From: an uncultured Massilia sp.
GTDB lineage: Bacteria > Pseudomonadota > Gammaproteobacteria > Burkholderiales > Burkholderiaceae_D
Length of the DNA stretch: 64,000 nucleotides
Direction: 5' to 3'
Assembly (NCBI RefSeq): GCF_913773735.1
Contig: NZ_CAJYEB010000044.1
Location: 1-64,000, forward strand
Made by a program: the position numbers and the translations under genes. How positions within the stretch are numbered: the stretch's first letter is position 1; each line of letters starts with the position of its first letter. The notes under the pieces were generated by a model that was not told where the DNA came from, searched no databases, and saw only the letters and a list, made by a program, of their open reading frames with translations. This document shows positions 38,501-46,596 of this stretch, piece by piece.

Positions 38501-40035
38501 TGCCGGCGCTGGACGGCAGCCTGCACGTGTTCCGCGAGAAGGGCGACCTGATCGCCGGCGACACCGCCCCGGTCGTGCTGGGCCTGCGCACGCTCGACCT
38601 GCGCGCCGACGTCGGCGGCGGCGCCCTGCGCGCCCGGCTGGCGGTGGACGGCACGCGCCTGGGCAACGCCAAGGTCGACGCCACCGCGCAGCTGATCCGC
38701 GGCCTGGTCGACAACGACAGCCCGCTCAAGCTGACGGCCGACGCCAACCTCGGTTCGCTGGCCTGGGTCTCGCCGCTGCTCGGCCAGCCCGGCCTGGAGG
38801 TCGACGGCGCGCTGCGCGCGACGGTGGCCGGCAGCGGCACCGTGGGCGCGCCCACGCTGAACGGCACCATCGAGGGCGACGGCCTGGCCGTGCGCTGGCC
38901 GGACCAGGGCCTGCGCCTGCGCAACGGCCAGTTGCGCGCCACGCTGGCGGGCGACACGCTGCAGCTGCAGCGCCTGGCCCTCGAAGGCAACAGCGGCCGC
39001 GCCAGCGTCGACGGCACCGTGCGCTTCGCCGGCGGCGAGGCGGCGATGAACCTGAAGCTGGTCGCCGACAAGCTGGAAGCGCTGTCGCGCCCGGACCGCA
39101 CCGTGATCGTCAGCGGCCAGGCCTCGGTGGTACGCGACGCCAACCGCTTCGCCGTCGAAGGCAAGTTCCGCGCCGACCGCGCCCTGATCGAATTCGCGCC
39201 GCAGGACCGCCCCACCCTGTCGGACGACGTGATCGTGCTGGGCCGCGGCGCCCAGAAGCCGACGGTGGCCGCCAAGGAAAAGGCGGTGCCGCTGACGGTC
39301 GACCTGACGGCCGACCTGGGCGACGACTTCCACGTGCGCGGCCTGGGCGCCGACGCCTATCTCGCCGGCGCGGTCCAGCTGCGCATGGTGGGCAGCAACC
39401 CGCCGCGCATCAACGGCACCGTGCGCACCGTCGGCGGCACCTATGCCGCCTACGGCCAGCGCCTGTCGATCGAACGCGGCGTCGTCACCTTCAGCGGCCC
39501 GTACGACAACCCGTCGATCGACGTGCTGGCGGTGCGCAAGCGTCCCGAGGGCGAGCAGCTCAGCGAGACTAACGTCGAAGCCGGCGTGCAGGTGCGCGGC
39601 ACGGCGCTGGCGCCGACGGCGCGGCTGGTGTCGACGCCGAACGTGCCGGACAGCGACAAGCTGTCCTGGCTGGTGCTGGGCCACGGCATGGAAGCGACCA
39701 CCGGCAACGAGGCGGACGTGCTGAGCGCCGCGGCCGGCGCGCTACTGGGCGGCAAGGGCGGTACCGGCGGCATCACGAGCAAGCTGGCGAACTCGCTGGG
39801 CGTCGACGAACTGGGCGTGCGCCAGGGCACGGGCCAGGCGGCGGGCCTGGAAAACACCGTGGTCACGGTCGGCAAGCGCATCTCGTCGCGCCTGTACCTG
39901 AGCTTCGAACAGGGCGCCGCCACCGCTTCCAGCGTGGTCCGCCTGCGCTACAAGGTCAACCCGCGCATCACCCTGCAACTCCAGACCGGCACCAACACGG
40001 CGCTGGACGTCCTGTACTCCTGGGCCTTCGACTAA
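35530..40035 (+). CDS. tamB: TamB translocation and assembly module protein
   Basis: 1501 residues. A single N-terminal membrane anchor (about 24-45, RRVAIGAAVTVVVLGGVVWYLG) precedes a very long beta-helical, Ala/Gly/Asp-rich periplasmic part made of repeated strands (LHLGGNVIAAKGAFGSGRDTLAWRIDAPQLGALG and similar), and a C-terminal DUF490 domain (LTADLGDDFHVRGLGADAYLAGAVQL, RIEGTV-type strands). Length and order fit betaproteobacterial TamB. Directly coupled to tamA (TGATG). A 30-bp perfect inverted repeat follows 26 bp after its stop codon. Confidence 0.95.
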   Translation: MDVDNHPPEQAPPPASAPRTRKWPRRVAIGAAVTVVVLGGVVWYLGRETTLQMIAQRVAKASGGALTLTGVSGSLYGHMHVDRIVFRSETQLITVDTVDIDWKPWQYLSRGVEINKLYAQSLRMETLKESSEKSTMPAKLAPPFKIAVEDARLAKMVMVNQGASTEIDDIRARLHGDKQQWKLDYAGASTPWGQVKAGGTIANTLPYKLDLDASLSQTQAPPPAAAPGQPAPPVTPASIGAQLTLHAGGDLRRTVIDASGKAARAEGTGQLVLAPFADIPLQAFTLNARNIDPGFFSPALPTADLNLAVAVKLDPNRNIAGSVNLVNEGPTGTLDQQRLPLRALRGQLGGNLSALNVSDVLLDLGAAGRFTGGGSLQRKPDEQGLGTAEFVLRTDRFDLQQIQSSMKPTRIAGELRIANTQDTQTLDVDLADAGMRLVAQAALDGNVLAVRDARLSAGRSSVRVTGEMNLLDKKPFKATAIASRFNPADFGNFPQADINAEVHAAGALAPQWQVAADVAIARSRLFDQPLSGRGKLAADATHVSDVNATLALGQNTVDLKGAFGKPGERLAWRVDGRQLAALRSDLYGAVQANGVVTGTMQAPRTTFEVDATSLGWVPKERKTNTGRLHASGEAWLDGKDDARFVAVRAKGDMQRLNPAAFGSPLAGSINGTFDASGRSGANLGGAVDLALQQSTLSNSPLWGHAKLSADKRHISNADVDLHLGGNVIAAKGAFGSGRDTLAWRIDAPQLGALGPDFAGALRGSGTLSGTMDTPSLTASLEGQKIRVLGTQNIGALRATANVGAGRGASDPLALDVQVSDYVGAAKDGSGNDTRIASARLQSTGTRGAHTISAAARGDAFDAALAVHGGWSGNAWTGSLDTLTNRGRYALSLAAPAPLRIAAPAGSGVAGLANPEQIAFTNATIRLPAGSVTLESLAKNGPRWTSRGGATGVPVGYLTQASDAVRQNLRGDMTIGAQWALDLRAPATPGAVPALDGSLHVFREKGDLIAGDTAPVVLGLRTLDLRADVGGGALRARLAVDGTRLGNAKVDATAQLIRGLVDNDSPLKLTADANLGSLAWVSPLLGQPGLEVDGALRATVAGSGTVGAPTLNGTIEGDGLAVRWPDQGLRLRNGQLRATLAGDTLQLQRLALEGNSGRASVDGTVRFAGGEAAMNLKLVADKLEALSRPDRTVIVSGQASVVRDANRFAVEGKFRADRALIEFAPQDRPTLSDDVIVLGRGAQKPTVAAKEKAVPLTVDLTADLGDDFHVRGLGADAYLAGAVQLRMVGSNPPRINGTVRTVGGTYAAYGQRLSIERGVVTFSGPYDNPSIDVLAVRKRPEGEQLSETNVEAGVQVRGTALAPTARLVSTPNVPDSDKLSWLVLGHGMEATTGNEADVLSAAAGALLGGKGGTGGITSKLANSLGVDELGVRQGTGQAAGLENTVVTVGKRISSRLYLSFEQGAATASSVVRLRYKVNPRITLQLQTGTNTALDVLYSWAFD

Positions 40036-40060
40036 CCGGGTCCAACATTTGCGCCACCAC

Positions 40061-40144
40061 AAACCGGGGTCAGAGCCGGGGTCAGAGCCCGATTTTGGGA
40101 AATTTCCAAAAACAGGGCTCTGACCCCGGCTCTGACCCCGGTTT
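40061..40144. repeat. Perfect 30-bp inverted repeat (GGGGTCAGAGCC family)
   Basis: Arms at 40061-40090 and 40115-40144 are exact reverse complements; each arm contains GGGGTCAGAGCC twice. The 24-nt centre contains an imperfect TTGGGAAATTTCCAA-like palindrome. Located between tamB and the convergent SDR gene; the same motif occurs at 32726-32766. Confidence 0.95.
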
Positions 40145-40152
40145 AATTTTGC

Positions 40153-41046
40153 TTAAGTGGGGAAGTAGCGTTCGCTGTCGATGTCGTCGAGCAGCGTGCG
40201 TGCGCGGGGGTGCCAGTCCAGGGTGTTACGCGTCCAGGTGCTGGCGGCGGGGGCGTCCAGGCTGGTGAAGCGGTGGAACCAGCCGAAGTGGGCCGCCGCG
40301 TCCTGCGCCGGGCGGCTTTCCAGCGGGACGTCCAGGCGGCGCGCGATGACGGCGGCGATGGCGTGGAACGGGATGCCATCTTCGGCGACCGCGTGGTAGC
40401 GCGCGCCGATCGCCGCGCGTTCCAGCGCCAGGCGATACAGGCGCGCCGCGTCGACGCGGTGCACCGCCGGCCAGCGGTTGGTCCCGTCGCCGGCATACAC
40501 CGACACACCCTTGTCGCGCGCGATGCCGATCAGCATCGGCACGAAGCCGTGGTCGCCCGCGTCGTGCACCGACGGCGGCAGGCGCACGATGGACGCATGC
40601 ACGCCACGCGCCGCCAGCGCCTCGGCCGCGTGCTCCGAGGCGCGCGGGAACGCTTCGAGGATGGGATGCGGCGCATCGGTTTCGACGGCCAGCCGTCCGG
40701 GCGCGACCAGCGCGAGGCCCGACGTCACCAGCAGCGGCTTGGCGCTGCCTTCCAGCGCCGCGCCGAGCGCCTCGATCGCGCGCCGGTCCAGCGCGCAGCT
40801 TTCGGCGAAGCGCGAGAAATCGTGCTGGAAACCCGCGTGGATCACGCCGTCGGCCGCCATGGCGCCGCGGCGCAGGCCGTCCACGTCGTCGAGCGTGCCG
40901 CGCAGCACGGCGGCGCCCGCCCGTTCGAGCGCCGCCGCGCCGGCGTCCGAACGTGCCAGCCCGAGCACCTCGTGGCCGTTGTCGATCAATTCCCGTACGA
41001 CCGCCGAACCGACGAAGCCGGTGGCGCCGGTAACGAATACACGCAT
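40153..41046 (-). CDS. NAD(P)-dependent epimerase/reductase (extended SDR)
   Basis: 297 residues, start preceded by AGGAG. Rossmann motif TGATGFVG at 7-14, typical of atypical/extended short-chain dehydrogenases. Catalytic positions are not a standard YxxxK; the sequence has SEHAAEAL where the Tyr-Lys would fall, as in NAD-binding protein subfamilies. Substrate unknown. It is divergent from a helix-turn-helix regulator with 93 bp between, an arrangement in which the regulator usually controls the enzyme (inference). Confidence 0.88.
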   Translation of the reverse strand: MRVFVTGATGFVGSAVVRELIDNGHEVLGLARSDAGAAALERAGAAVLRGTLDDVDGLRRGAMAADGVIHAGFQHDFSRFAESCALDRRAIEALGAALEGSAKPLLVTSGLALVAPGRLAVETDAPHPILEAFPRASEHAAEALAARGVHASIVRLPPSVHDAGDHGFVPMLIGIARDKGVSVYAGDGTNRWPAVHRVDAARLYRLALERAAIGARYHAVAEDGIPFHAIAAVIARRLDVPLESRPAQDAAAHFGWFHRFTSLDAPAASTWTRNTLDWHPRARTLLDDIDSERYFPT

Positions 41047-41139
41047 GTCATTCTCCTGAGGGTTGCGAATGACGTTACTATCGTGCCGGCGCCCATGGGG
41101 GTAAAGTAGTGAGCTTATACGGGTATGGGGAGTAACAGG

Positions 41140-41973
41140 ATGGATGCGGCGACCGCCCGCGACAATGCCTTGGGCAATTATCTGAAGGACCGCCGCGGCC
41201 GGCTCGATCCGGCCGCCTTCGGCTACCCGGCCGTGCGCCGCCGTACGCCCGGCCTGCGCCGCGAGGAAGTCGCGCAGCGCGCCCACATCAGCGCCACCTG
41301 GTACACCTGGCTGGAACAGGGCCGGGGCGGCGCGCCGTCCGGCGAGGTGCTGGAGCGCATCGCCGGCGCGCTGATGCTGACCGAGGCCGAGCGCGAACAC
41401 CTGTTCCTGCTCGCGCTCGGCCGCTCGCCGGAGCCGCGCTACCGGCCCGACGCCGGCCTGTCGCCGCGCATCCAGCGCATGCTCGACGCCCTGCCCGCCA
41501 GCCCGGCCTTCGTCAAGACCCTGACCTGGGACGTGGTGGCCTGGAACCGCGCCGCCGATGCCGTGTTCGGCTACGGCGCCGCCGCGCCCGGCGAGCGCAA
41601 CATCCTGCGTCGCATCTTCTGCGACCCGCAACGGCGCGCCGCGCAGCTCGACTGGGACAGCGTCGCCCGCTTCGTCGTCGCCGCCTTCCGCGCCGACGCC
41701 ACGCGCGCCCGCCCCGATGCCGGGGTGGACGGCCTGGTGCGCGAACTGTCGCAGCGCAGCCCGGAATTCGCCGCCTTCTGGCAGGAGAACGACGTGCGCC
41801 ACCACGGCGAAGGCACCAAGCAACTGCGCCATCCGGTGGCAGGCCTCATCGCCATGGAATATTCCTCGTTCACCATCGACGGCCGGCCCGACCTCGGCAT
41901 GGTCGTCTACAACCCGGCGACGCCGCAGGACGAGGACAAGGTGCGGCGCCTGATGGCGGCGCGGCCAGCGTGA
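41140..41973 (+). CDS. XRE-type regulator with MmyB-like ligand-binding domain
   Basis: 277 residues from the start at 41140, which has GGGGAG 7 nt upstream; an ATG at 41125 would overlap that site. N-terminal helix-turn-helix (LGNYLKDRRGRLDPAAFGYPAVRRRTPGLRREEVAQRAHISATWYTWLEQGRG) then the MmyB-like domain (about 100-275; SPAFVKTLTWDVVAWNRAADAVFG, LGMVVYNPATPQDEDKVRRL). Typical of regulators of neighbouring oxidoreductases. Divergent from the SDR gene. Confidence 0.92.
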   Translation: MDAATARDNALGNYLKDRRGRLDPAAFGYPAVRRRTPGLRREEVAQRAHISATWYTWLEQGRGGAPSGEVLERIAGALMLTEAEREHLFLLALGRSPEPRYRPDAGLSPRIQRMLDALPASPAFVKTLTWDVVAWNRAADAVFGYGAAAPGERNILRRIFCDPQRRAAQLDWDSVARFVVAAFRADATRARPDAGVDGLVRELSQRSPEFAAFWQENDVRHHGEGTKQLRHPVAGLIAMEYSSFTIDGRPDLGMVVYNPATPQDEDKVRRLMAARPA

Positions 41974-41992
41974 CGCCGGCCGGCGCAGACGC

Positions 41993-42163
41993 TCAGTGCA
42001 GCATGCGCCCCACGCTCGGATTCGGATCCGGCACCGGATCGTCGTTCAGCGGCGTGCGGATCGGCGGCTGGTGCGGGTCGGCCGGCTCGAACGGATCGGC
42101 GGGAGGTTCCTCGATGGGCGCGGGATCGGGGGCGCGATGGGCTTGGCGGGGGAAAAGGGTCAT
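41993..42163 (-). CDS. Small proline/aspartate-rich protein
   Basis: 56 residues: MTLFPRQAHRAPDPAPIEEPPADPFEPADPHQPPIRTPL and similar Pro/Asp-rich sequence to the end. The start at 42163 has GGAG 8 nt upstream; an earlier ATG at 42199 is possible. No recognised family. It resembles in composition, not in exact sequence, the gene at 31897-32112. Its stop lies 19 bp from the stop of the convergent regulator. Confidence 0.45.
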   Translation of the reverse strand: MTLFPRQAHRAPDPAPIEEPPADPFEPADPHQPPIRTPLNDDPVPDPNPSVGRMLH

Positions 42164-42261
42164 GTGCGGCTCCGGGATGGCGAGCCAAAACATTACCACC
42201 GGCGGCGTTTGATCGCCGCCCGCCTGGATTACAATGGCGGATTCGACAGAAAGGATCCACC

Positions 42262-42783
42262 ATGCTGACGACGCCCATGGTTGCCGCCGTCCTCGTTCCG
42301 CTCGTGCTGTGGCGCATGTATAGCCGCATCCGGCGCCTGACTAGCCGCCAGCGCTCGAAGACCTGGCGCCACCGCACCACGCTGGTCTTCTTCCCGCTGC
42401 TGGTCCTGGCGCTCGGCACGTTCGCCCTGGGCACCCATCCGATCGCCCTGGCGGGCCTGGCCGCCGGCCTGCCGGTCGGCATCGTGCTGGGCCATGTCGC
42501 GATCGGCAAGACCCGCTTCGAGCAGGTGGGCGATACGTTCTACTTTACCCCGCATGCGCCGATCGGCCTGGCCGTGGCCGCCCTGTTCATGGGACGCATG
42601 GCCTGGCGCGCCTATGAGTTTTACGCCCTGGGCTCGTTCGCCCACCACGAATTCGTCACCAGCCCGCTGACCCTGGTCATCTTCGGCGTGCTGGCCGGTT
42701 ATTACATGCGCTTCGCATTCGGCCTGCTGGCCTGGCGCAAGCGCACCGCCGCGCACGACACGACGCACGGCGCATCGACCTGA
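42262..42783 (+). CDS. Membrane protein (CcdC/DUF1453-like), first of two paralogues
   Basis: 173 residues, start preceded by AAAGGAT. Four to five hydrophobic segments; the first ends in a basic loop (LWRMYSRIRRLTSRQRSKTWRHR), then VFFPLLVLALGTFALG, an IGKTRFEQVGDTFYFTPH loop and two further segments. The pattern of a basic loop followed by TRFE...YYFTP recurs in the next gene. A DUF1453/CcdC-like family is suspected but not certain. Confidence 0.75.
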   Translation: MLTTPMVAAVLVPLVLWRMYSRIRRLTSRQRSKTWRHRTTLVFFPLLVLALGTFALGTHPIALAGLAAGLPVGIVLGHVAIGKTRFEQVGDTFYFTPHAPIGLAVAALFMGRMAWRAYEFYALGSFAHHEFVTSPLTLVIFGVLAGYYMRFAFGLLAWRKRTAAHDTTHGAST

Positions 42784-42792
42784 ACGGAAACA

Positions 42793-43305
42793 ATGAGCAT
42801 CACCACCCTCGCCCTCATCCTCCTCATCCCGATCCTGGTCTGGCGCATCTATTCGCGCCTGAAGAGCCAGATGACGCGCCAGCGCTCCATCATGTCGCGC
42901 CATTACACCGGCCTGCTGGTGTTCTGCGCCATGGTGCTGGTGCCGGCGGCCAGCGTGCTCGACCGGCCGTACGCGCTGGTGGCGCTGGCCGGCGGCGCCG
43001 CGATGGGCATCTTCCTCGGCGTCTACGGCCTGCGCCGCACGCGCTTCGAGGCGACCGACCAGGGCTATTACTTCACGCCCAGCCAGCGCCTCGGCGTGCT
43101 GGTCGGCATGGTGCTGGTGGCACGCGTGATCTACCTCGGCATCGAGATCTACATGAACCAGGGCAGCAACCAGCCGAACCCGCGCTTCACCGACAGTCCG
43201 CTGACGATGTATTGCCTGGGCCTGACGGCCGCCTACTTCGCGACCTATTCCGCCGGCCTGGTGCGCTGGCGCCGCCAGAAGCGCAAGGAAATCGGCGACA
43301 TGTGA
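42793..43305 (+). CDS. Membrane protein, paralogue of the preceding gene
   Basis: 170 residues. Same layout as the preceding protein: VWRIYSRLKSQMTRQRSIMSRH basic loop, TRFEATDQGYYFTPSQR loop, TM segments at matching positions and a basic C terminus. The spacing of 9 bp suggests one operon. Sequence identity between the two is visible but moderate, so the duplication is old. Function unknown. Confidence 0.75.
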   Translation: MSITTLALILLIPILVWRIYSRLKSQMTRQRSIMSRHYTGLLVFCAMVLVPAASVLDRPYALVALAGGAAMGIFLGVYGLRRTRFEATDQGYYFTPSQRLGVLVGMVLVARVIYLGIEIYMNQGSNQPNPRFTDSPLTMYCLGLTAAYFATYSAGLVRWRRQKRKEIGDM

Positions 43306-43471
43306 ACGCCGGGCGATTATTCTTTCTGTCAACAGCCTTTAAGAAACAGCGTCAGCCTCCGGCTTGACCTGGATCGACCCTCCTCCACGCGCTTGTCCGC
43401 CCCCAAGGACCCGGCGCGGCGACCTGCCGAGAATGGCCGTGTCCGCGCACCGCGCATTCCCGGAGGAGGCA

Positions 43472-44431
43472 ATGGTCATCGTTCACCTGGCCCGGCACTG
43501 GCTGGCGCGCCGCCACTACCCGTTCGCCTCGTGGTCGGCGTGCATCGCGCGCAGCCTGCGCGTGCTGCTGTTCTACCGCGACCACGCGCGCCTGCTGGCG
43601 CTCGGCGTCTACCGCGACCACCTCACCAAGGTGCACGACGACGTCTTCCACCACCTCAGCCACCGCGACTACCTGGCCAAGGGATTGACGCTGCGCGAGC
43701 GCGTGCGCTGCGTGACCACCCACTACCGCTTCGAGGAGCAGGCGTTCGACGCCGCCTACCGGCGCGCCGTCTACCGCGATGGCGGCCTGGTGCTGTGGCG
43801 CCGCGAAGCCGGCGGCATGCCCTTCGAGATCAGGCTGGACATGGCCTCGCGCCTGAGCGCCGAGGGCGACCTGACGATCGTCCTGCTGGCCGGCGGCCGT
43901 TGCCTGCATCGCCTGTCGTTCAGCTGGGTCGACGGCCGCTTCGCCGGCGTGGACGCGCCCCTCCTGCCCTTCGTCGCGCGCAACCAGGGCCACCGCGCCC
44001 AGGCCGCGGACCTGGCCGACGCCTTTCGCGCCTTCGAACGCGCCTTCCCCAACAACTCGCCCAGCTTCTTCTGCTTCGCCGCGCTGCAGGGCATCGCGCT
44101 GGCGCTGGGCATGGACCAGGTGGTGGCAGTCAAGTCGGCCCGGCAATGCGCCCACGATCCCGCCGCCGTCAACCATTTCGCCAACGCCTACGACGGCTTC
44201 TGGCAAGTCCTCGGCGGCGTCGCCACGGACGGCCGCGGCTGGCGCGTCGCCCTGCCCTTCCACGTCAAGCCGCTGGCGGACATGCCGTCCAAGCATCGCA
44301 AGCGGGCGGCGCTGCGGCGCGCGCACTGGCGGGCGATCGGCGACGAGGCCGGCCTGGCGCTGCGGCGCCATCTCGTGCAGGACCATGCCCCGCTGCCCAC
44401 GGCACCGGCAGCCTGCGCGGCGCCAACTTGA
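43472..44431 (+). CDS. VirK/YbjX (DUF535) family protein
   Basis: 319 residues from the start at 43472, which has GGAGGAGG directly upstream; ATGs further upstream have none. DUF535 features: LTLRERVRCVTTHYRFEEQAFDAAYRRAVY, LSFSWVDGRF, FPNNSPSFFCFAALQGIALALGMDQVVAVKSARQCAHDPAAVNHFANAYDGFW, RKRAALRRAHWRAIGDEA. Members in enterobacteria are linked to PhoP regulation and virulence-factor export, but the biochemical activity is unknown. Confidence 0.88.
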   Translation: MVIVHLARHWLARRHYPFASWSACIARSLRVLLFYRDHARLLALGVYRDHLTKVHDDVFHHLSHRDYLAKGLTLRERVRCVTTHYRFEEQAFDAAYRRAVYRDGGLVLWRREAGGMPFEIRLDMASRLSAEGDLTIVLLAGGRCLHRLSFSWVDGRFAGVDAPLLPFVARNQGHRAQAADLADAFRAFERAFPNNSPSFFCFAALQGIALALGMDQVVAVKSARQCAHDPAAVNHFANAYDGFWQVLGGVATDGRGWRVALPFHVKPLADMPSKHRKRAALRRAHWRAIGDEAGLALRRHLVQDHAPLPTAPAACAAPT

Positions 44432-44484
44432 ACAGCGGGTTCGCGCGGAAAAGCAACAGCGCCAACGATATTTAAACCCCACAG

Positions 44485-44512
44485 TTACTTATCGTATTGC
44501 CAATGCTATAGT
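44485..44512 (+). promoter_or_regulatory. Sigma-70-like promoter of the DUF4214 gene
   Basis: TTACTT (44485-44490), 16-bp spacer, TATAGT (44507-44512), in an AT-rich island 52 bp before the start codon. Inverted arms TTTTGG/CCAAAA (44512-44525) adjoin the -10. Confidence 0.45.
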
Positions 44513-44563
44513 TTTGGTTCCAAAAAGAAATAATTCCTTCTCTCACCGATTCCAAGGAACCCT

Positions 44564-46531
44564 ATGGCTGGACAATACGACGCCACCGTCACCGCTTTCT
44601 ACCTGGCCTATTACGGGCGCCCGGCCGATCCGGCCGGGCTCGCCTTCTGGTCGCAAGCGCTCGAGGACAGCGACGGCGACTTCAGCGCCATCGTCGACGC
44701 CTTCTCGACCTCGACCGAAGCGACCGACCACTTCGGCACCGGCACGCCGGCCGAACGCGTCACCGCCATCTACCAGCAATTGTTCAGCCGCGCGCCGGAC
44801 CAGGCCGGCCTCGACTACTGGCTCGGCGCCCTCGAGAAGGGCAACGTCAACCTGGGCGACATCGCCATCCAGATCGTGGGCGGCGCCCAGGACCAGGACC
44901 TCGCGCTGTCGACGCTGCGCCAGGAAGTGGCGGCCCAGTTCACCGCCGCGGTGACGGCATCGGGCGTGGCCTACGACGGCGACGCCGCCATCGAGGCGGC
45001 GCGCGTGCTGATGGCCGCCGTCACGACGGCTACCGGTGCGGACCAGGTCAAGTCGCTGGTCGCCGCCAGCACCGCGCTGGTCCAGACCGCGCACGACAAT
45101 CCGGCCATCATCTCCACCCTGGCCGCCGACGGGAAGCTCAGCGCCGTGCTCGCCACGACCAGCGGGCAAGCCGATCCGGTCGGCGCGATCAACGCGCTGA
45201 CGAGCATCGCCAAGGCCGCGGCCGGCGACCCGGCCGCGCTGGCCACGCTGCAGCAGGGCGGCGGCGTGACCGGCCTGCTGAATTCCCTGCCTGCCGGCAC
45301 GTCGCTGGCCAATCTCGGCGCGGCCGTCGACAAGGGCGGCCTGGGCGCGGCCATCGAGATCACCAAGCCGCCGGTCGCCACCGTACCGGAAGAGCCGCCG
45401 CCGCCGAGCGCGCCGCGGGTACGCCTGGTCGAGGATACCGGCATCGACGCCACCGACAAGGTCACCGCCAACGGCAAGCTCCAGGTCAGCGGCGTGGAAG
45501 ACGGCGCGACCTGGCAGTACAGCGCCGACAACGGCAAGACCTGGACCACGGGCGCGGCCGCCGTCGGTGGCGTGGCGACCCTGGACACGAGCGGGACCGG
45601 CGCGCATGCGCTGCTGTTTCGCACCGTCAGCGCGGACGGCGCCAGCGACGTCACCGCCTTCCACTACACCATCGCCCCCACGATCGCCTTCAGCGGCCCG
45701 GACGGCAAGGACCTGCCCACGGACACGCTGACCGCCAACTCCCTCTACTTCTTCGTCCACGTCGCCGGCAGGGCCGCCGGCACCCAGGCGCAGTTCCAGG
45801 TGTCGGCCACCGGCAAGGATGGCAGCTGGTCGACGGCCGACGAATCGGTCCAGCTGCCGGACGGCCAGTACTACATCCGCTACCTCGTCACCGATACGGA
45901 CGGCAAGGTCAGCCCGACCAACGCACTCAAGCTCATCATGGACCAGTCCAAGCCGTCGCCCACGGTGGAACTGGTCGAGGACACCGGCCTCAGCGCCACC
46001 GACAAGATCACCAAGAACGGCCAGGTCAAGATCGGCGGCCTGGGCGCGGGCGAGACCTGGGCGTACAGCTTCGACAACGGCAAGACCTGGACCAAGGGCA
46101 CGACCGGCAGCGACGGCACGGCGATCGTCGATGCCGGCAGCGCGGGCGCGCAGTCGCTGCTGGTGCGCACCTACGACAAGGCGGACGGCAACGCGTTCAC
46201 CAATACCCAGTTCAAGTACACGGTCCAGGCCCCGCTCGCGCCGACGATGGCGTTCGCCGGTGTGGACGGCACGGACAGCGGCTCCGACACGCTGACCGTG
46301 AACTCGACCGACTACGTGGTCAACGTCTACGGCTCGAAGACGTCCGTGTCCCACGAGTTCCAGGTTTCGGACACCGGCAAGGACGGCAGCTGGGTCTCGA
46401 CCAGCGACAGCACGCTGCTGCCCGATGGCCTGCACTACATCCGCTACGTGTTCACGGACGCCGCCGGCAACGTCGGCGCCACCAATGCGCTCAAGCTCGT
46501 CGTCGATACCGTCGCGCCCGCCCAGGCCTGA
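44564..46531 (+). CDS. DUF4214 / Ig-like secreted protein, N-terminal part (frameshifted gene)
   Basis: 655 residues. Two DUF4214-type repeats at the start (YLAYYGRPADPAGLAFWSQAL and QLFSRAPDQAGLDYWLGALEKGN), a helical Ala-rich region, then bacterial Ig-like repeats (VRLVEDTGIDATDKVTANGKLQVSGVEDGATWQYSADNGKTW and VELVEDTGLSATDKITKNGQVKIGG...SFDNGKTW). No cleavable signal, consistent with type I secretion. The frame stops at TGA 46529-46531, in the middle of the expected DTVAPAP-GLKLASVEGG continuation, which is found in the -1 frame. A single missing C in GCCC near 46520-46523 would explain it. AAGGAAC precedes the start. Confidence 0.85.
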   Translation: MAGQYDATVTAFYLAYYGRPADPAGLAFWSQALEDSDGDFSAIVDAFSTSTEATDHFGTGTPAERVTAIYQQLFSRAPDQAGLDYWLGALEKGNVNLGDIAIQIVGGAQDQDLALSTLRQEVAAQFTAAVTASGVAYDGDAAIEAARVLMAAVTTATGADQVKSLVAASTALVQTAHDNPAIISTLAADGKLSAVLATTSGQADPVGAINALTSIAKAAAGDPAALATLQQGGGVTGLLNSLPAGTSLANLGAAVDKGGLGAAIEITKPPVATVPEEPPPPSAPRVRLVEDTGIDATDKVTANGKLQVSGVEDGATWQYSADNGKTWTTGAAAVGGVATLDTSGTGAHALLFRTVSADGASDVTAFHYTIAPTIAFSGPDGKDLPTDTLTANSLYFFVHVAGRAAGTQAQFQVSATGKDGSWSTADESVQLPDGQYYIRYLVTDTDGKVSPTNALKLIMDQSKPSPTVELVEDTGLSATDKITKNGQVKIGGLGAGETWAYSFDNGKTWTKGTTGSDGTAIVDAGSAGAQSLLVRTYDKADGNAFTNTQFKYTVQAPLAPTMAFAGVDGTDSGSDTLTVNSTDYVVNVYGSKTSVSHEFQVSDTGKDGSWVSTSDSTLLPDGLHYIRYVFTDAAGNVGATNALKLVVDTVAPAQA

Positions 46532-46596
46532 AGCTGGCCTCGGTCGAAGGCGGCGCGCCGGGCAGCAACCATACCGACCTGGCCCACGCCGACGTC

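Noticed and set aside
35473-39684. Minus-strand open frame of 1403 residues opposite tamB
   Set aside because: It is the antisense shadow of tamB, rich in Arg/Ala/His/Gln with no domain; typical in high-GC DNA.
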